Made by a program: the position numbers and the translations under genes
From: JBBRSC01 sp038245795
Lineage (GTDB): Bacteria; Actinomycetota; Acidimicrobiia; Acidimicrobiales; Microtrichaceae
Direction: 5' to 3'
Length of the DNA stretch: 9,066 bases
Assembly: GCA_038245795.1 (NCBI GenBank)
Contig: JBBRSC010000133.1
Coordinates: forward strand, 1 to 9,066
Notes under the pieces: generated by a model
What the model was told of the DNA's origin: nothing
What the model saw: the letters and a program-made list of their open reading frames with translations, nothing else
The model's database searches: none
In this document: one piece after another, positions 6,953 to 9,066 of the stretch
Layout of the letters: the number at the start of each line of letters is the position of its first letter
Numbering within the stretch: the first letter of the stretch is position 1

Positions 6953-8263
6953 CAGTCGGCCGAGCAGTAAGGCCCGCGCTGGGCCGACAAGGTAGAAACT
7001 CCCGGCGATCACGATCATGTCCTCTTCGCCTGCCTCGGCGAGCACCCGCTCCACGGCTGCCATTGGATCCGCGATGTCGGACACGACCCACCCCGCGTCC
7101 TGGGCGGCGTGGGCAAGGCGCGCCGAAGCGAGCGCCCGAGGCGTCTCGGGTGTGGTGGTGACCAACACATCGAACCGCGCCGGCGCCAGGGCCTCGAGGA
7201 ATGGTGAAGGATCACGACCTTCGAGCATCCCGAGTATCAGCACCCGTGAGCCCAACGGTGAGAACTCTTCGTCGATGGCCTCGGCAAGCCTCGCTGCCGC
7301 GTCGGGATTGTGAGCCCCGTCGAGGATCACCAACGGTTGTCGGGCCAGGACCTCGATGCGACACGGGAGCACTACCGACCCGGCCGCGTGCTCGACCACG
7401 GCATCGTCGAGCAAACGATCGAAGAATGCTTCGACCGCTGTTGTGGCCAGGGCGAAGTTCACGCCTTGGAGCGCGCCGTGCACGGGAATCGTGACGTCGT
7501 CGTGCGTGCCGTAGGGCGTGGAGAACGACACCGATCGCGCTTCATAGGCCAGTTGCGTGTCGGTGATCTCGATATCGCGACCGAGCGCCAGGACACGACT
7601 CGGGGATTCTTTTGCCACCGCCGCGAGCAACGTTGATGTCAGTTGCCCGACCACGACATCTTTGTTGGCCACAACAATGCCGGCCTTCTCGTTCGCGATC
7701 TTGGCCTCCCACCCTTCGGAGAAATCGGTGTGATCGGGGCCGATGTTGGTGATCACTGCGACCTCGGCGGTCACGACGTTCGTGGCGTCGTAGCGCCCCA
7801 GGAGGCCGACCTCGACGACCGCGACATCCACCGGAGCCTCGCTGAACCATCGGAAGGCGGCGGCGGTCATGATCTCGAACCATGTGGGTCGCTCGTCGAG
7901 CAGATCCACGACCGCCAGGACACCGTCGAGTGCCTCGGCCAGATCGTCATCAGAGATGGGTTGGCCGTCGCGACGGAGCCGTTCGTTGACCGTCGACAGG
8001 TGCGGGCTCGTATACATCCCGACCGACAGTCCAGTGGCGGTCAAGAGTTCGCTGATCATGGCGCAGACCGAACCCTTGCCGTTGGTGCCGGTCACGTGGA
8101 TCGTCGGGGTGGCGTCCTGCGGGTCTCCCAACAGGGCGCAGAGTTGCTCCATGTTCTGAAGCGACAAGCCCGCCACGGCACCTGCCGCAATACCCGAAGA
8201 CGAGACCACCTCGTGGTTGGTGAAGCGGTCGAGGCGCGCCAAGGTCTCCGCCAGAGTGGTCAT
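6944..8263 (-). CDS. folC: folylpolyglutamate synthase / dihydrofolate synthase
   Basis: FolC adds glutamate to folates and, in bifunctional forms, makes dihydrofolate from dihydropteroate. The 439-residue product has the Mur-ligase-like layout: P-loop TGTNGKGS (58-65), TSPHL (85-89), EVGLLGRYDATNV (151-163), the TNIGPDHTDF segment (172-181) with H178, and KIANEKAGIV (188-197), where K188 fits the usual carbamylated lysine. The C-terminal domain has LDGAHNP (314-320) and GSFYLVG (421-427). Length is normal. The usual EVGLGGR motif here reads EVGLLGR. One versus two activities cannot be decided from sequence, and MurE/MurF are excluded by the folC-specific motifs. The ATG at 8263 lies 16 bp after the clpX stop with no obvious ribosome site, suggesting co-transcription with clpX. 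In many actinobacteria valS precedes folC and a DUF4233 gene follows; neither is here. Confidence 0.96.
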   Translation of the reverse strand: MTTLAETLARLDRFTNHEVVSSSGIAAGAVAGLSLQNMEQLCALLGDPQDATPTIHVTGTNGKGSVCAMISELLTATGLSVGMYTSPHLSTVNERLRRDGQPISDDDLAEALDGVLAVVDLLDERPTWFEIMTAAAFRWFSEAPVDVAVVEVGLLGRYDATNVVTAEVAVITNIGPDHTDFSEGWEAKIANEKAGIVVANKDVVVGQLTSTLLAAVAKESPSRVLALGRDIEITDTQLAYEARSVSFSTPYGTHDDVTIPVHGALQGVNFALATTAVEAFFDRLLDDAVVEHAAGSVVLPCRIEVLARQPLVILDGAHNPDAAARLAEAIDEEFSPLGSRVLILGMLEGRDPSPFLEALAPARFDVLVTTTPETPRALASARLAHAAQDAGWVVSDIADPMAAVERVLAEAGEEDMIVIAGSFYLVGPARALLLGRLAN

Positions 8264-8279
8264 GATTCAGTCGGTCGGA

Positions 8280-9066
8280 TCAGGAGGCAGCGCGCCGGGG
8301 TCGGCTCGCCCGGGCGGCCTCAACCCGTGGCACCAGGGTCGGGTTGACCTTGGCCATCACGACGTCGGCATCGATGACGCATTTGCCGATGTCTGTTCGA
8401 GACGGCAGGTCGTACATGACACCGAGCAACACCTCCTCGAGGATCGCTCGTAGGCCACGCGCGCCAGTGGCGCGGGCCAACGCCTGATCGGCGATTGCCT
8501 CGAGTGCTTCGGGAGTGAACTCGAGTTCAACATCTTCGAGTTCGAAGAACCGTTGGTACTGACGGACCAGCGCGTTCTTCGGCACCGTGAGAATCTCTAC
8601 GAGGGCCTCGCGGTCCAGATGATCGACCACGCCGAGCACTGGCAGTCGACCGATGAATTCGGGGATCAGCCCGAACTTCATGAGGTCCTCGGGGAGGACC
8701 TGGCTGAAGAACTCGCCGGCATCGCGATTGGCCGCCGCACGGATGTCGGCACCGAACCCGATGCTGCGTTTACCGACACGCTGCTCGATGATTTTCTCGA
8801 GGCCGGCGAATGCACCGCCGCAGATGAACAGCACGTTGGTGGTGTCGATCTGGATGAACTCCTGGTGCGGGTGCTTGCGCCCGCCCTGGGGCGGCACCGA
8901 GGCGGTCGTCCCCTCGAGGATCTTCAGCAGCGCCTGCTGGACCCCTTCGCCGGACACGTCGCGGGTGATCGACGGGTTCTCGCTCTTGCGGGCGATCTTG
9001 TCGATCTCGTCGATGTAGATGATTCCGGTCTCTGCCTTCTTCACGTCGAAGTCGGCGGCCTGAATG
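8280..9066 (-). CDS. clpX: ClpX, ATP-dependent unfoldase subunit of ClpXP (C-terminal part)
   Basis: The gene starts beyond the right edge; 261 C-terminal residues are present out of an expected 420 or so. ClpX is an AAA+ ring that unfolds tagged proteins and feeds them to ClpP. Numbering within the fragment: Walker B with IIYIDEIDK (15-23), ITRDVSGEGVQQALLK (33-48), the RKH loop (63-65), sensor-1 region TTNVLFICGG (75-84), the ClpP-docking IGF loop (102-104), the arginine finger in PEFIGR (R140) and sensor 2 in GARGLR (201-206). The IGF loop separates it from HslU and Lon and implies a clpP gene elsewhere, probably just upstream outside the window. The zinc-binding N-domain, Walker A and pore loop are not visible. 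The C-terminus ends in a short basic Ala/Arg-rich tail. folC begins 16 bp downstream. Confidence 0.97.
   Translation of the reverse strand, partial: IQAADFDVKKAETGIIYIDEIDKIARKSENPSITRDVSGEGVQQALLKILEGTTASVPPQGGRKHPHQEFIQIDTTNVLFICGGAFAGLEKIIEQRVGKRSIGFGADIRAAANRDAGEFFSQVLPEDLMKFGLIPEFIGRLPVLGVVDHLDREALVEILTVPKNALVRQYQRFFELEDVELEFTPEALEAIADQALARATGARGLRAILEEVLLGVMYDLPSRTDIGKCVIDADVVMAKVNPTLVPRVEAARASRPRRAAS

Noticed and set aside
6828..7091. Upstream in-frame extension of ndk to a 224-residue protein
   Set aside because: The extra residues overlap folC out of frame, are Arg/Gly/Ser-rich junk-like sequence, and Ndk proteins start at the MDRTLVICKPD position.
7643..8347. 234-codon plus-strand open frame opposite folC and the clpX end
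   Set aside because: It is antisense to conserved FolC motifs and its translation shows no domain or credible start.

Overview
The window is a dense, single-direction block of housekeeping genes from a high-GC bacterium. All eight genes lie on the minus strand, so transcription runs from base 9066 down to base 1. The order is clpX (3' part), folC, ndk, mreB, mreC, mreD, mrdA (PBP2), rodA, then the first third or less of a B12-binding radical SAM gene. This arrangement, with folC and ndk before mreBCD-PBP2-rodA and a TIGR03960-type radical SAM gene after, is typical of actinobacteria. High GC, ATGA stop/start couplings, probable leaderless starts and a Thr/Pro-rich secreted tail containing a run of six Thr all fit an actinobacterium. 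My best guess, an inference only, is an Acidimicrobiia-like lineage.

Right part (about 6417-9066): the ClpX unfoldase subunit of the ClpXP protease ends 16 bp before folC (folylpolyglutamate/dihydrofolate synthase). A 116-bp gap follows, holding a short direct repeat at the folC stop and a good candidate leaderless promoter for ndk (nucleoside diphosphate kinase).

Middle part (1539-6416): a 225-bp non-coding gap with several small GC-rich inverted repeats separates ndk from the elongasome operon. mreB, mreC, mreD, mrdA and rodA are packed with a 6-bp gap or 4-8 bp overlaps, so they are almost certainly co-transcribed and translationally coupled. MreB polymerises under the membrane, MreC and MreD link it to the periplasmic side, and RodA (SEDS glycosyltransferase) with PBP2 (transpeptidase) make and crosslink lateral-wall peptidoglycan. 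The organism is therefore probably rod-shaped with MreB-directed lateral growth.

Left part (1-408): after rodA there is an 82-bp gap containing a two-tier hairpin and a weak promoter-like box, then the truncated radical SAM gene.

I found no mobile element, CRISPR array, tRNA, rRNA, phage gene or unknown multi-gene system. The points of interest are local: regulatory hairpins, leaderless starts, a repeat at a stop codon, and lineage-specific parts of PBP2.
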